A stretch of 19,543 bases of DNA from assembly GCA_045629585.1 (NCBI GenBank), contig JAZQRM010000105.1:1-19543 (forward strand), read 5' to 3'. The notes beneath the pieces were generated by a model. The model saw only the letters and a list, made by a program, of their open reading frames with translations. It did no database searches and had not been told where the DNA came from. A program made the position numbers and the translations under genes. This document shows positions 7,014 to 15,161 of the stretch, one piece after another. Numbering within the stretch: position 1 is the first letter of the stretch; each line of letters opens with the position of its first letter. This stretch comes from Taishania sp045629585. GTDB taxonomy: Bacteria; Bacteroidota; Bacteroidia; Flavobacteriales_D; Crocinitomicaceae.

Positions 7014-7952
7014 ATGATAGATATTGTTTATAGTATAACTCCCCAACAGATTAATTATATTCTTGAACTTAATAACGAACGTAATTTTCAACGTGCCAGT
7101 GAAAAGTGCTTTGTTACGCAGCCAACTCTTTCAATGCAGATTAAAAAGGTAGAGGATTTAATTGGGTTTTCTATTTTTGACCGTGCCCATTTTCCCATTG
7201 AGTTAACAGTTGCTGGTGCTGAATTAATTGAGGTTTTGAAGGATGTGCAAGTAGAGTATGGTCGGATATCAAATGTTATAAAAAGGGTAAATGGAACAGC
7301 GGTTGAAGAACTAAAGATTGGGATTATTCCAACGGTTTCTGCTTATTTAATTCAGGATATTTTTGAAGAGGTAAAAATAAAATTACCGCATTTAACATTG
7401 CGGTTTCAGGAACTCAAAAGTGAGGAACTGTTAGAAGCAATGGAGGATAATAAATTTGATTTAGGAATTTTGGCGGGTCCTTATACAGGACGTAGAATGC
7501 GTACTTTTCCACTATTTCAAGAGGAAATTAAAATTTATTGTTCCGACATTAAGGAGGATACAATCACACCAAATCAATTGCTTTATTTGCAACCTTGGTT
7601 GTTGAGTAAGGGGAATTGTCTTCGCACGCAGATGGTACAGTTCTGTAAGTTAGAATCGGATTCTTTAAACGGCTCTAATTGGAGTTATGAAGGAGGGAAT
7701 TTGGACTTGTTAATTCGGATGGTGGATCTTAACGGAGGGTATACTTTGGTTCCTGAATTCTATGGTTTTGAAAGTGAATACATCAAAAAAATGGTTGATC
7801 CAATAACAGGAGAGTCTCCTGCCCGACAAATTATTGGTTTAATGCCAGGTAAGTCCATTCGTAAGGATGCTACAGAGGCGCTTTTGAGAATTATTCAGCA
7901 TCAATACACCAAGAATGTGAAGGAGAATTTTAAGATTTTAGATTGGAAATAA
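7014..7952 (+). CDS. oxyR: LysR-family hydrogen-peroxide sensor OxyR
   Basis: The 312-residue protein begins with a LysR winged helix-turn-helix (about 8-67; RNFQRASEKCFVTQPTLSMQ) and continues into a periplasmic-binding-protein-like sensor domain (about 98-300). OxyR identity rests on C202 and C211 in GNCLRTQMVQFC. They have the same nine-residue spacing and CLRxQ context as the E. coli C199/C208 pair that forms the peroxide-sensing disulphide. GIIPTVSAYLIQ (103-114) also matches the conserved GLIPTVxPYLLP of OxyR. It should activate peroxide-defence genes, with the divergent dps the obvious first target, and probably controls itself. Its last 23 bp overlap the tail of waaA on the other strand. 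The ATG at 7014 leaves the HTH intact. Confidence 0.93.
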   Translation: MIDIVYSITPQQINYILELNNERNFQRASEKCFVTQPTLSMQIKKVEDLIGFSIFDRAHFPIELTVAGAELIEVLKDVQVEYGRISNVIKRVNGTAVEELKIGIIPTVSAYLIQDIFEEVKIKLPHLTLRFQELKSEELLEAMEDNKFDLGILAGPYTGRRMRTFPLFQEEIKIYCSDIKEDTITPNQLLYLQPWLLSKGNCLRTQMVQFCKLESDSLNGSNWSYEGGNLDLLIRMVDLNGGYTLVPEFYGFESEYIKKMVDPITGESPARQIIGLMPGKSIRKDATEALLRIIQHQYTKNVKENFKILDWK

Positions 7953-9147
7953 CATATTGCCCAATTTTAGCTGAAGCACCAGTGTTTTTAGCTACAAATT
8001 GAGCCGTTTTATTCGAAAGCGCAGCTAAGTTCTCGGAGTTCAATCGTTCTATTAAACTATCAAATTCCTCTGGTGTAGAAATACTAAAACCAATTCCTTC
8101 TTTTTTAAAGAGTGCTGCCTCAGGAAATTTGGAATGTTTGGGTCCAAAAATTACAGGTAAACCAAATACAGCTGGCTCTAAAATATTATGTAGTTGCCCA
8201 CTAAAACCACCACCAACGTACGCTAATTGTCCATAAGAATAGGCGCTCGCAAGATGACCAATCGTATCAAGTATCAAGATCGGTTTGTTTTCATTGGCGA
8301 AGGTTGTATAGCGTTCACATAAATGCGGGAATCGATCTATTATGGATTGAATCATTCCTTCATTTATTTGATGGGGAGCAATAATCGTTTTTGTAAATTG
8401 ATTACTTTTTAAAGTGCTTTCAAGTAAATCTAAATCTGGATTCCAAACACTACCCGCAATTAAGGTGTTTGCCGAGTTACCGACAAAATCAATTAAAATG
8501 GTGTTAGGTTGTAATTGCTTTTTATTTTCAAGGACTCTATCAAATCGTGTGTCACCAGTTAAAGTAGCTTTTGTTATTCCGATGGAATTTAGCAATTTTA
8601 AGGTGATGTCATTTTGAACAAAAAAATGATCAAAATCAAATAAAACGCCTCTTGATATTTTTCCAATTATAGGTTTGAAAAAATGTTGGTTGGGGCGGAA
8701 TAATGTACTAATGGAGTAAATCTGGCTTCCTTGTTTTTTTGCCGCGTTAATGTGATTTTCCCAAAATTCATATTTTACAAATAAGCTAACTTTTGGTTTA
8801 AAATGAGTAACAAAATGGGACGCATTTTTGGGTGTGTCGATTGGTAAGTAACAAACAAAGTCACATGGGTGGTTTCTTTTGTGGTAATGCTCCATGCCAC
8901 TTGGTGAAAAGAAAGTCGTAACAATATATGCGTCCGGCAGATGTTCTCTTAGGTAATTCATAACCGGAATTCCTTGGTCAAACTCACCCAATGAAGCACA
9001 GTGAAACCAATAAACATCTTGACCGTTTAATGCGGGTAATTGCTTTTTCCAATTTTTACGTCCTTCGACCCAAGCTTTTGCTTTAGGGTGAAAAAAGCGA
9101 GCGAAATTTAATAGCAGTGCATAAGCACGAACACCAATATTATGCAT
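7930..9147 (-). CDS. waaA: 3-deoxy-D-manno-octulosonic acid (Kdo) transferase
   Basis: WaaA transfers Kdo from CMP-Kdo to the lipid A precursor at the inner membrane, the first step of the LPS core. The 405-residue GT30-type protein shows the N-terminal WFHCASLGEF with the conserved catalytic Glu (E55), FVKYEFWENH (123-132), LTGDTRFDR (196-204), and the C-terminal nucleotide-binding region GGGFSGQLHNILEPAVFGLPVIFGP-like block at 312-336 with its Glu. The N-terminal membrane-anchor part is short, as in many Bacteroidota versions. Whether it adds one or more Kdo residues cannot be told. Its start is 3 bp after the stop of the barrel-protein gene, implying co-transcription and probably translational coupling. 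Its last 23 bp overlap oxyR tail to tail. Confidence 0.95.
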   Translation of the reverse strand: MHNIGVRAYALLLNFARFFHPKAKAWVEGRKNWKKQLPALNGQDVYWFHCASLGEFDQGIPVMNYLREHLPDAYIVTTFFSPSGMEHYHKRNHPCDFVCYLPIDTPKNASHFVTHFKPKVSLFVKYEFWENHINAAKKQGSQIYSISTLFRPNQHFFKPIIGKISRGVLFDFDHFFVQNDITLKLLNSIGITKATLTGDTRFDRVLENKKQLQPNTILIDFVGNSANTLIAGSVWNPDLDLLESTLKSNQFTKTIIAPHQINEGMIQSIIDRFPHLCERYTTFANENKPILILDTIGHLASAYSYGQLAYVGGGFSGQLHNILEPAVFGLPVIFGPKHSKFPEAALFKKEGIGFSISTPEEFDSLIERLNSENLAALSNKTAQFVAKNTGASAKIGQYVISNLKS

Positions 9148-9150
9148 GAA

Positions 9151-9930
9151 TCAATTGTAATAAAAGTCACGTGCAATTTTCTTGTAAATTGGTATAATCC
9201 AACCAACTTTTACACCATAAGTAATGTCGAGTCTCATTTTTGTTGAAACCGGAATTTCTGGTTGGTAGTAAAAAGAATTTCTGCGGTCATACGTGTAACC
9301 TTGTTGCGCATAAAAACCAGCGTAGAAATTTAAAGCACTTCTACCACTTAGAAATAAGTATCCTAGAAATTGACTGCTGTTAAAACCTGTTGTTAAGTGG
9401 TCGTAACCTTTTCGATAGTCAAGTTCTAAGGTTGGAATTAATTGATCGTTAGATTCTACACGAATCTTATTTGCTGTAAAACCACCACCTAGTTTTACCC
9501 ATAAACCTGAATTTGGATTATGTCCAAGACGTTTAAATACGTAGCCAATTTCTATATTTAAAGTATATTGTCTTGCGAAGGTTAAAACCGCAGCTGGTTC
9601 ACCATTAGAATCAGTAATTTGACCGTAATTATCCATTAAATGGCCAAATAAAAGAGCATCTGGAAGTTTATTGTTTTTCCCGAAACCAAAATTTCCCATT
9701 AAGCCAAAATAAAGATTGTTTTTCAGCTTGTAGCCAGCTGTAAATCCTACGTTATTGATGTAGCCATAGCGGTCTTTCAAGTCACCACCGGGTATACCAG
9801 TGAGGTAATGAACACCAAAAATTGGAGCAGCAATGGTAGAATCTTCTAGATTAGATTGTGCGATTGATGTGCTTTCTGTGAAAAGAAAAAGACAAGAAAA
9901 ACTAAATAAAAAAGGTAAAAATTGTTTCAT
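9151..9930 (-). CDS. Predicted outer-membrane beta-barrel protein upstream of waaA
   Basis: I do not recognise a named family. I place the start at the ATG at 9930, giving 259 aa, rather than the in-frame ATG at 9963. From 9930 the protein opens with a clean signal peptide (MKQFLPFLFSFSCLFLFT, then STSIAQS), whereas the longer form adds 11 polar and basic residues, and an exact -7 promoter box lies between the two ATGs. The mature part has alternating hydrophobic/aromatic strands rich in Gly and Tyr (VGFTAGYKL, LYFGLMGNFGFG, TLNIEIGYVF, LWVKLGGGF, LNFYAGFYAQQGY, DITYGVKVGWIIP), typical of an outer-membrane barrel of about 8-10 strands. It is followed after 3 bp by waaA, so an envelope or LPS-related role is plausible but unproven. 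Confidence 0.75.
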   Translation of the reverse strand: MKQFLPFLFSFSCLFLFTESTSIAQSNLEDSTIAAPIFGVHYLTGIPGGDLKDRYGYINNVGFTAGYKLKNNLYFGLMGNFGFGKNNKLPDALLFGHLMDNYGQITDSNGEPAAVLTFARQYTLNIEIGYVFKRLGHNPNSGLWVKLGGGFTANKIRVESNDQLIPTLELDYRKGYDHLTTGFNSSQFLGYLFLSGRSALNFYAGFYAQQGYTYDRRNSFYYQPEIPVSTKMRLDITYGVKVGWIIPIYKKIARDFYYN

Positions 9931-9948
9931 TTTTCGGGATGAATTTCT

Positions 9949-9956
9949 CAAATGTA
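9949..9956 (-). promoter_or_regulatory. -7 promoter box for the barrel protein-waaA operon
   Basis: The minus strand reads TACATTTG at 9956-9949, an exact match to TAnnTTTG. It lies 19 bp upstream of the ATG at 9930, a spacing expected for a short leader. No clear TTG -33 element is seen 17-23 bp further upstream. The box supports 9930 over 9963 as the start. Confidence 0.45.
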
Positions 9957-9963
9957 CATTCAT

Positions 9964-10117
9964 TTTTTAAAATAACGTATTTAGAGTCTTTGTATTGTTT
10001 AGTAGATAACCTAAATATCTACATGATTTGTTGTAATTTTCAGTAGTGATTACGTGTGTTCTTTCTCACAAGTTTGACTATATTTACCGCGTGATTTATC
10101 ATTAACGAATTCATTCC
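9964..10117. promoter_or_regulatory. Divergent intergenic region, likely promoter of the wbp operon
   Basis: This AT-rich region separates the minus-strand barrel protein-waaA operon from the plus-strand sugar operon, so it must hold the promoter of the latter. The best -7 candidate is TATATTTA at 10079-10086 (one mismatch to TAnnTTTG), 31 bp before the wbpE ATG. No convincing -33 TTG lies at the proper distance. A weaker pair, TTTG at 9989-9992 and TAAATATC at 10012-10019 with 19-bp spacing, has two mismatches. No terminator hairpin or structured leader is evident. Confidence 0.3.
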
Positions 10118-11251
10118 ATGAAACAAATACAAATGGTAGACTTGATGACACAATATCAAGCCATTAAAACAGAAATAGATAGTGCGATTTTAAATGTAAT
10201 CGAAAAGGCACAGTTCATCAACGGACCGGAGGTGCAAGAATTTCAAAGTGAGTTGGAGCACTATCTGGGGGTGAAGCATGTAATCCCATGTGCTAATGGA
10301 ACCGATGCCTTGCAGATTGCGTTAATGGCATTGGGTCTACAACCAGGTGATGAGGTGATAACTCCTTCGTTTACTTACATCGCAACTACTGAGGTGATTG
10401 CATTGTTAGGGCTGAAACCTGTATTTGTTGAGGTGGACAAGGATACTTATTGTATTGATCCAGCGACAATCGAAGCGGCGATTACACCAAAAACAAAGGC
10501 AATTGTTCCTGTTCATTTATATGGACAAGCAGCAAATATGGAGCAAATAATGGCTGTTGCAAATAAGCATAATCTATTCGTTATTGAAGATAATGCACAA
10601 GCTATTGGTTGTGATTATACGTTTTCAAATGGAGACGTAGTGAAGACAGGAACTATCGGGACAATTGGTTGTACATCTTTTTTTCCATCTAAAAACTTAG
10701 GTTGCTATGGAGATGGAGGAGCAATTTTTACAAACGATGATGATTTAGCTGCACAGATCCGAATGATCGCAAATCATGGTCAAAGTAAAAGATATTACCA
10801 CGATGTAGTGGGTTGTAATTCTCGTTTGGATAGTATTCAAGCTGCAGTTTTACGAATCAAATTACGTCAATTAGATACGTATTCTGCGAAAAGAAACGCA
10901 GTCGCAGATTATTATGACCAATATTTCGCGAAGTTTCCGCAAATACAAACTCCTGCAAGAAACGGTGTTTCTAATCACGTATTCCATCAATACACCATGA
11001 TTTTGGATGGATTGGATCGCGATGAATTGAATCAATATTTGGCTGAACGTAACATTCCTTCTATGATTTATTATCCTGTGCCAGCTCATCGGCAAAAGAT
11101 GTTTGAATCTTTCGGAGCAGGAGAATTAAATATGCCTATAACGGATTGGTTGACGGAACGTGTAATTTCCTTACCAATTCATACAGAGATGGAAGCGGAG
11201 CAATTGGAATTGATCTGTAAAACAGTAGCCGAATTTATTGAAAGTAAATAA
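10118..11251 (+). CDS. wbpE: UDP-2-acetamido-3-oxo-glucuronate aminotransferase (WbpE-like, DegT family)
   Basis: This PLP-dependent sugar aminotransferase should convert UDP-2-acetamido-2-deoxy-3-oxo-D-glucuronate to the 3-amino sugar with glutamate as donor. The 377-residue fold-type I enzyme shows CANGTDALQIALMALG (58-73, cofactor phosphate region), PSFTYIATTEV, VIEDNAQAIG (155-164, with D158 for the PLP ring), and the Schiff-base lysine K192 in TSFFPSKNLGCYGDGGAIF, a block almost the same as in Pseudomonas WbpE. Substrate assignment gains strongly from context, since WbpB-, WbpD- and WbpA-type genes lie in the same operon. A perosamine- or viosamine-type aminotransferase is the alternative but fits the motif less well. 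The stop codon directly abuts the ugd start codon with no bases between. Confidence 0.92.
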   Translation: MKQIQMVDLMTQYQAIKTEIDSAILNVIEKAQFINGPEVQEFQSELEHYLGVKHVIPCANGTDALQIALMALGLQPGDEVITPSFTYIATTEVIALLGLKPVFVEVDKDTYCIDPATIEAAITPKTKAIVPVHLYGQAANMEQIMAVANKHNLFVIEDNAQAIGCDYTFSNGDVVKTGTIGTIGCTSFFPSKNLGCYGDGGAIFTNDDDLAAQIRMIANHGQSKRYYHDVVGCNSRLDSIQAAVLRIKLRQLDTYSAKRNAVADYYDQYFAKFPQIQTPARNGVSNHVFHQYTMILDGLDRDELNQYLAERNIPSMIYYPVPAHRQKMFESFGAGELNMPITDWLTERVISLPIHTEMEAEQLELICKTVAEFIESK

Positions 11252-12571
11252 ATGAAAAAAATAGCAGTTGTTGGAACTGGATATGTTGGACTAGTAACCG
11301 GAACGTGTTTCGCAGAGACAGGGAATCTTGTTACTTGTGTAGATATCGATCCAAAAAAGGTGGAACGCTTAAAAAATGGTGAAATACCTATTTATGAACC
11401 ACATTTGGATTTTTTGTTCGAACGAAATATTCGCTCTAATCGTTTGCACTTTACAACTGATTTAGCTGAAGGGATTCAAGATGCTGAAATCATATTTTTG
11501 GCTTTGCCAACTCCTCCAGGAGAAGATGGATCCGCAGATTTATCATATATTCTCGGTGTAGCAGATCAGTTGGGTAAATTGATAAAAGAATATAAAGTAA
11601 TTGTAGATAAAAGTACTGTTCCTGTTGGTACGGCAGCATTGGTTCATGAAGCGATTGCTAAACATGCTACCGTTATGTTTGATGTGGTGTCCAATCCTGA
11701 GTTTTTACGCGAAGGATTTGCAGTGGATGATTTTATGAAACCAGATCGCGTGGTAATCGGTTCATCATCCGCTAAAGCACAACAAATCATGAATGAGTTG
11801 TATCAACCTTTTGTTCGTCAAGGAAATCCAATTCTATTTATGGATCAAAGATCCGCGGAATTGACCAAATATGCAGCGAACTCTTTTTTAGCAACAAAAA
11901 TTACTTTCATGAACGAAATTGCTAATTTTTGTGAGTTAGTAGGCGCTGATGTTGATAAGGTAAGAATTGGTATCGGTTCAGATGATCGTATTGGAAAGCG
12001 ATTCCTATTCCCAGGAATTGGGTATGGAGGTTCTTGTTTCCCAAAGGATGTTCAAGCGTTAGTGAAAAGTGGTAATGATGTAGATTTTGATTTTAAAATA
12101 TTGAAATCTGTGATGGAAATTAATGAAGAACAAAAGGTCGTTTTATTCCCGAAAATCCTCAATTTCTTTAGAGGTGATTTGAAAGGAAAAAAAATTGCCC
12201 TTTGGGGGTTGGCTTTTAAACCGGATACGGATGATATTCGAGAAGCTCCCGCTTTATATATGATAGAAAAATTGGTCGATGCTGGAGCAGAAGTGATAGC
12301 TTACGATCCTGAAGCAATGAATAACGTTAAAGCGTTAATAGGTGACAAAATTCAATACGCACAATCAGAATATGACGCCATATTAGGAGTGGACGCCTTG
12401 TTGATTTGTACGGAATGGAGTATATTCCGTAATCCAGATTTCAATAAAATGAAAGAAGGAATGAATGACGGGGTAGTATTTGATGGAAGAAACTTATTCG
12501 ATGTCGAAAAAATGAATGAAAAAGGGTTCTATTACCAATCAATAGGACGGCAAATAGGAGGAAAAAGATGA
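11252..12571 (+). CDS. ugd: UDP-glucose 6-dehydrogenase
   Basis: It should oxidise UDP-glucose twice with NAD+ to UDP-glucuronate in the cytoplasm. At 439 aa it is typical of the single-domain-pair bacterial enzymes. It shows the N-terminal Rossmann motif VVGTGYVGLVTG (6-17), D31 for NAD+, the STVPVGT loop (121-127), the catalytic-domain helix with K206 (ELTKYAANSFLATKI), and the active-site Cys262 in GIGYGGSCFPKD. GLAFKPDTDDIREAP (319-333) marks the C-terminal UDP-binding domain. YGGSCFPKD is typical of UDP-glucose dehydrogenases and differs from the GGHCIGVDP of the second dehydrogenase in this operon. Its end overlaps the uxs start by 4 bp (ATGA), so product can feed straight to UDP-glucuronate decarboxylase. 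Confidence 0.95.
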   Translation: MKKIAVVGTGYVGLVTGTCFAETGNLVTCVDIDPKKVERLKNGEIPIYEPHLDFLFERNIRSNRLHFTTDLAEGIQDAEIIFLALPTPPGEDGSADLSYILGVADQLGKLIKEYKVIVDKSTVPVGTAALVHEAIAKHATVMFDVVSNPEFLREGFAVDDFMKPDRVVIGSSSAKAQQIMNELYQPFVRQGNPILFMDQRSAELTKYAANSFLATKITFMNEIANFCELVGADVDKVRIGIGSDDRIGKRFLFPGIGYGGSCFPKDVQALVKSGNDVDFDFKILKSVMEINEEQKVVLFPKILNFFRGDLKGKKIALWGLAFKPDTDDIREAPALYMIEKLVDAGAEVIAYDPEAMNNVKALIGDKIQYAQSEYDAILGVDALLICTEWSIFRNPDFNKMKEGMNDGVVFDGRNLFDVEKMNEKGFYYQSIGRQIGGKR

Positions 12572-13554
12572 AGAGGATATTAATTACTGGTGCAGCAGGT
12601 TTTTTAGGGTCACATTTGTGTGATCGTTTTGTAAAGGAAGGATTCCACGTGATTGGAATGGATAACTTGATCACTGGGAATTTAAAAAACATTGAACACC
12701 TGTTTCCAAAAGAAAACTTCGAATTCTATAATCACGATGTGACGAAGTTTATTCATGTTCCAGGAGAATTGGATTACATCCTCCATTTTGCCTCACCAGC
12801 AAGTCCGATTGATTATCTTAAAATCCCTATCCAGACCTTAAAAGTGGGGTCTTTAGGAATACATAATTGCCTCGGATTAGCACATGCAAAAAATGCACGC
12901 GTTTTAATAGCAAGCACTTCTGAAGTGTACGGTGATCCTTTGGTTCATCCTCAAACAGAAGAATATTGGGGAAATGTAAATCCGGTTGGACCTCGCGGTG
13001 TTTACGATGAAGCGAAGCGTTTTCAAGAAGCAATCACAATGGCTTATCATACGTTTCACGGAGTAGAAACACGAATTGTACGTATTTTTAACACCTATGG
13101 ACCGCGAATGCGACTAAATGATGGACGAGTTTTACCTGCTTTTATCGGACAAGCCTTGCGAGGTGAAGATTTGACAATTTTCGGTGATGGCTCACAAACA
13201 CGCTCGTTTTGTTATGTAGATGATTTGGTAGAAGGGATTTTCCGCTTGCTACATTCGGATTATGCTTTGCCTGTTAATATTGGTAATCCAGATGAAATAA
13301 CGATTTCGGATTTCGCCGAAGAGATCATCAAATTGACAGGAACAACTCAAAAGGTTGTTTACAAAGAATTACCAGTCAATGATCCTAAACAAAGACGACC
13401 TGATATTACTAAAGCACAAGAGTTATTGGGCTGGGAACCAAAAGTTGATCGTGCGGAAGGTTTAAAAAGAACATACGCTTATTTTCAAAGTCTAACGGAA
13501 CAAGAATTAAAGCAAGTCGATCACTATAATTTTGATAAATATATTATAAGATAA
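12568..13554 (+). CDS. uxs: UDP-glucuronate decarboxylase (UDP-xylose synthase)
   Basis: This extended short-chain dehydrogenase should convert UDP-glucuronate to UDP-xylose through a 4-keto intermediate, using tightly bound NAD+. The 328 residues show the nucleotide-binding TGAAGFLGSH (7-16), the family-specific HFASPASPIDY (73-83), STSEVYGDP (116-124) with the Ser/Glu pair linked to decarboxylation, the catalytic YDEAK (Y146, K150), FNTYGPRM (174-181), and NDPKQRRPDI (271-280) with the substrate-binding Arg. A tail of about 20 residues (FQSLTEQELKQ onward) extends past the fold. Its 4-bp overlap with ugd, which makes its substrate, supports the call. The stop overlaps the next start by one base (TAATG). 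dTDP-glucose dehydratase is a relative but would have TDEV rather than TSEV. Confidence 0.93.
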   Translation: MKRILITGAAGFLGSHLCDRFVKEGFHVIGMDNLITGNLKNIEHLFPKENFEFYNHDVTKFIHVPGELDYILHFASPASPIDYLKIPIQTLKVGSLGIHNCLGLAHAKNARVLIASTSEVYGDPLVHPQTEEYWGNVNPVGPRGVYDEAKRFQEAITMAYHTFHGVETRIVRIFNTYGPRMRLNDGRVLPAFIGQALRGEDLTIFGDGSQTRSFCYVDDLVEGIFRLLHSDYALPVNIGNPDEITISDFAEEIIKLTGTTQKVVYKELPVNDPKQRRPDITKAQELLGWEPKVDRAEGLKRTYAYFQSLTEQELKQVDHYNFDKYIIR

Positions 13555-14129
13555 TGGGATATTTTGCTCACGAAACAGCTGTAATTGACGAAGGTTGTAC
13601 AATTGGCGAAGGAACAAAAATTTGGCATTTTTCTCACATAATGCCAAATTGTGTTTTAGGGGAACGTTGTAATATTGGACAAAACGTTGTCGTTTCTCCC
13701 GAAGTGATTTTGGGAAATAACGTTAAAGTTCAAAACAATGTTTCGATTTATACTGGCGTTATTTGCGAGGATGATGTTTTTTTAGGACCTTCAATGGTTT
13801 TTACAAACGTGATTAATCCCAGAAGTGGCGTTAATCGTAAAGATCAATATGCTAAAACAATAGTGAGAAAAGGTGTAAGCATAGGGGCAAATGCAACTAT
13901 AGTTTGTGGTAAAGAAATTGGTGAATATGCCTTTATTGGGGCAGGTTCTGTAGTCACAAAAGAAATACCAGCATACGCCCTTGTAGTTGGAAATCCAGCT
14001 CGTCAAATAGGATGGATGAGTAAATTTGGACACCGCCTAGAATTTAATATCGATGGGATTGCCGTTTGCCCAGAAAGCGGAGAGAAATATAAACTGGATA
14101 ATAATACGGTTCAACCGATTGAAGCATAA
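13554..14129 (+). CDS. wbpD: UDP-2-acetamido-3-amino-glucuronate N-acetyltransferase (WbpD-like)
   Basis: It should acetylate the 3-amino group of UDP-2-acetamido-3-amino-2,3-dideoxyglucuronate using acetyl-CoA, forming the diacetamido sugar. The 191-residue protein is a left-handed beta-helix of hexapeptide repeats (CTIGEG, VLGERCNIGQNVVV, VILGNNVKVQNNVSIY). It has the WbpD-type loop FLGPSMVFTNVINPRS (76-91), RKDQY (95-99), GANATIVCG (112-120) and GNPARQIGWMSKFG (145-158), which closely matches Pseudomonas WbpD. The C-terminal CPESGEKY is also a feature of this family. It acts as a trimer in known relatives. It lies 3 bp before the wbpB-like gene. Confidence 0.93.
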   Translation: MGYFAHETAVIDEGCTIGEGTKIWHFSHIMPNCVLGERCNIGQNVVVSPEVILGNNVKVQNNVSIYTGVICEDDVFLGPSMVFTNVINPRSGVNRKDQYAKTIVRKGVSIGANATIVCGKEIGEYAFIGAGSVVTKEIPAYALVVGNPARQIGWMSKFGHRLEFNIDGIAVCPESGEKYKLDNNTVQPIEA

Positions 14130-14132
14130 AAA

Positions 14133-15161
14133 ATGACAGGAAAAGTAAAATTTGTCGTTGTTGGAGCTGGACACATTGGAAAGCGTCACGCCGAAATGAT
14201 TCGAAGAGAAGAAGAAGGTGAATTAGTCGCTTTCGTGGATATAAGATCAATGGAAGAGTGTGCTGCACTTGACTTTGATGTTCCTTTTTTTAAATCGATT
14301 GATGAACTGATAGCGAGCGGTCTAGAGTTCGATGTAGTAAATGTTTGTACTCCAAATGGATTACATGCTGACCAAAGTTTACAAGCTTTAGAAAATAAAA
14401 AACACGTGGTTTGCGAGAAACCTATGGCTCTTTCTAAAGCAGATTGCGAAAAGGTAATCTTCAAATCTTTGCAAATGTCCCGTCAAGTGTTTTGTGTAAT
14501 GCAAAACAGATATTCACCGCCATCTGCGTGGATTAAATCAATTGTAGAAGATGGTACTTTAGGGGATATCTTTATGGTTCAATTGAATTGTTACTGGAAC
14601 CGCGATGAACGTTACTACAAAGCAGGAAGTTGGAAAGGTACTGCGGATTTAGATGGAGGAACATTGTTTACACAATTCTCTCACTTCATCGATATCATGT
14701 ATTGGTTGTTTGGCGATATTAAAAATATACAAGGACGTTTTGCTGATTTTACGCACCAAAATTCAACGGCTTTTGAAGATTCAGGAGTGGTTAATTTTGA
14801 TTTTATAAACGGTGGAATGGGTTGCATCAACTATTCAACAGCCGTAGCGTTGCAAAATTTGGAAAGTTCAATTACCATCATCGGAAGCAAAGGAAGTGTG
14901 AAGATCGGTGGACAATATATGAATGAAGTAGAAGTGTGCAATATTGAAGGTTATGAAATACCAGAACTTGCACCAACAAACCCGGGTAATGATTACGGTC
15001 ATTATAAAGGGTCTGCTGCGAATCATAATTACGTAATCAAAAACGTAATAGATACACTAAAAGGAAGAACCTCTGCTACAACTAACGCCTTAGAAGGATT
15101 GAAAGTAGTGGAAATCATTGAAAGAATTTATAAGGTAAGAAATGAGCAAATCAATTTATGA
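14133..15161 (+). CDS. wbpB: UDP-N-acetylglucosaminuronate 3-dehydrogenase (WbpB-like)
   Basis: This Gfo/Idh/MocA-family oxidoreductase should oxidise C3 of UDP-GlcNAcA to the 3-keto sugar that WbpE then aminates. Known WbpB enzymes carry a tightly held NAD(H) recycled with 2-oxoglutarate. The 342 residues show the Rossmann motif VVGAGHIGKRHAE (9-21), NVCTPNGLH (70-78), CEKPMAL (94-100) with catalytic-type K96, and the C-terminal-domain segment GGTLFTQFSHFIDIMYW (175-191) with H184. Upstream spacing is 3 bp. Its last 20 bp overlap the start of the wbpA-like gene, a layout typical of translational coupling. Confidence 0.92.
   Translation: MTGKVKFVVVGAGHIGKRHAEMIRREEEGELVAFVDIRSMEECAALDFDVPFFKSIDELIASGLEFDVVNVCTPNGLHADQSLQALENKKHVVCEKPMALSKADCEKVIFKSLQMSRQVFCVMQNRYSPPSAWIKSIVEDGTLGDIFMVQLNCYWNRDERYYKAGSWKGTADLDGGTLFTQFSHFIDIMYWLFGDIKNIQGRFADFTHQNSTAFEDSGVVNFDFINGGMGCINYSTAVALQNLESSITIIGSKGSVKIGGQYMNEVEVCNIEGYEIPELAPTNPGNDYGHYKGSAANHNYVIKNVIDTLKGRTSATTNALEGLKVVEIIERIYKVRNEQINL

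Noticed and set aside
9931..9963. N-terminal extension of the barrel protein from the ATG at 9963
   Set aside because: It would place polar and basic residues before a clean signal peptide and would be encoded over an exact -7 box; the ATG at 9930 fits better.
12441..12692. Minus-strand frame over the ugd-uxs junction, and similar frames at 13791-14033 and 14044-14268
   Set aside because: All run antisense through strongly conserved sugar-enzyme genes and lack protein features of their own.
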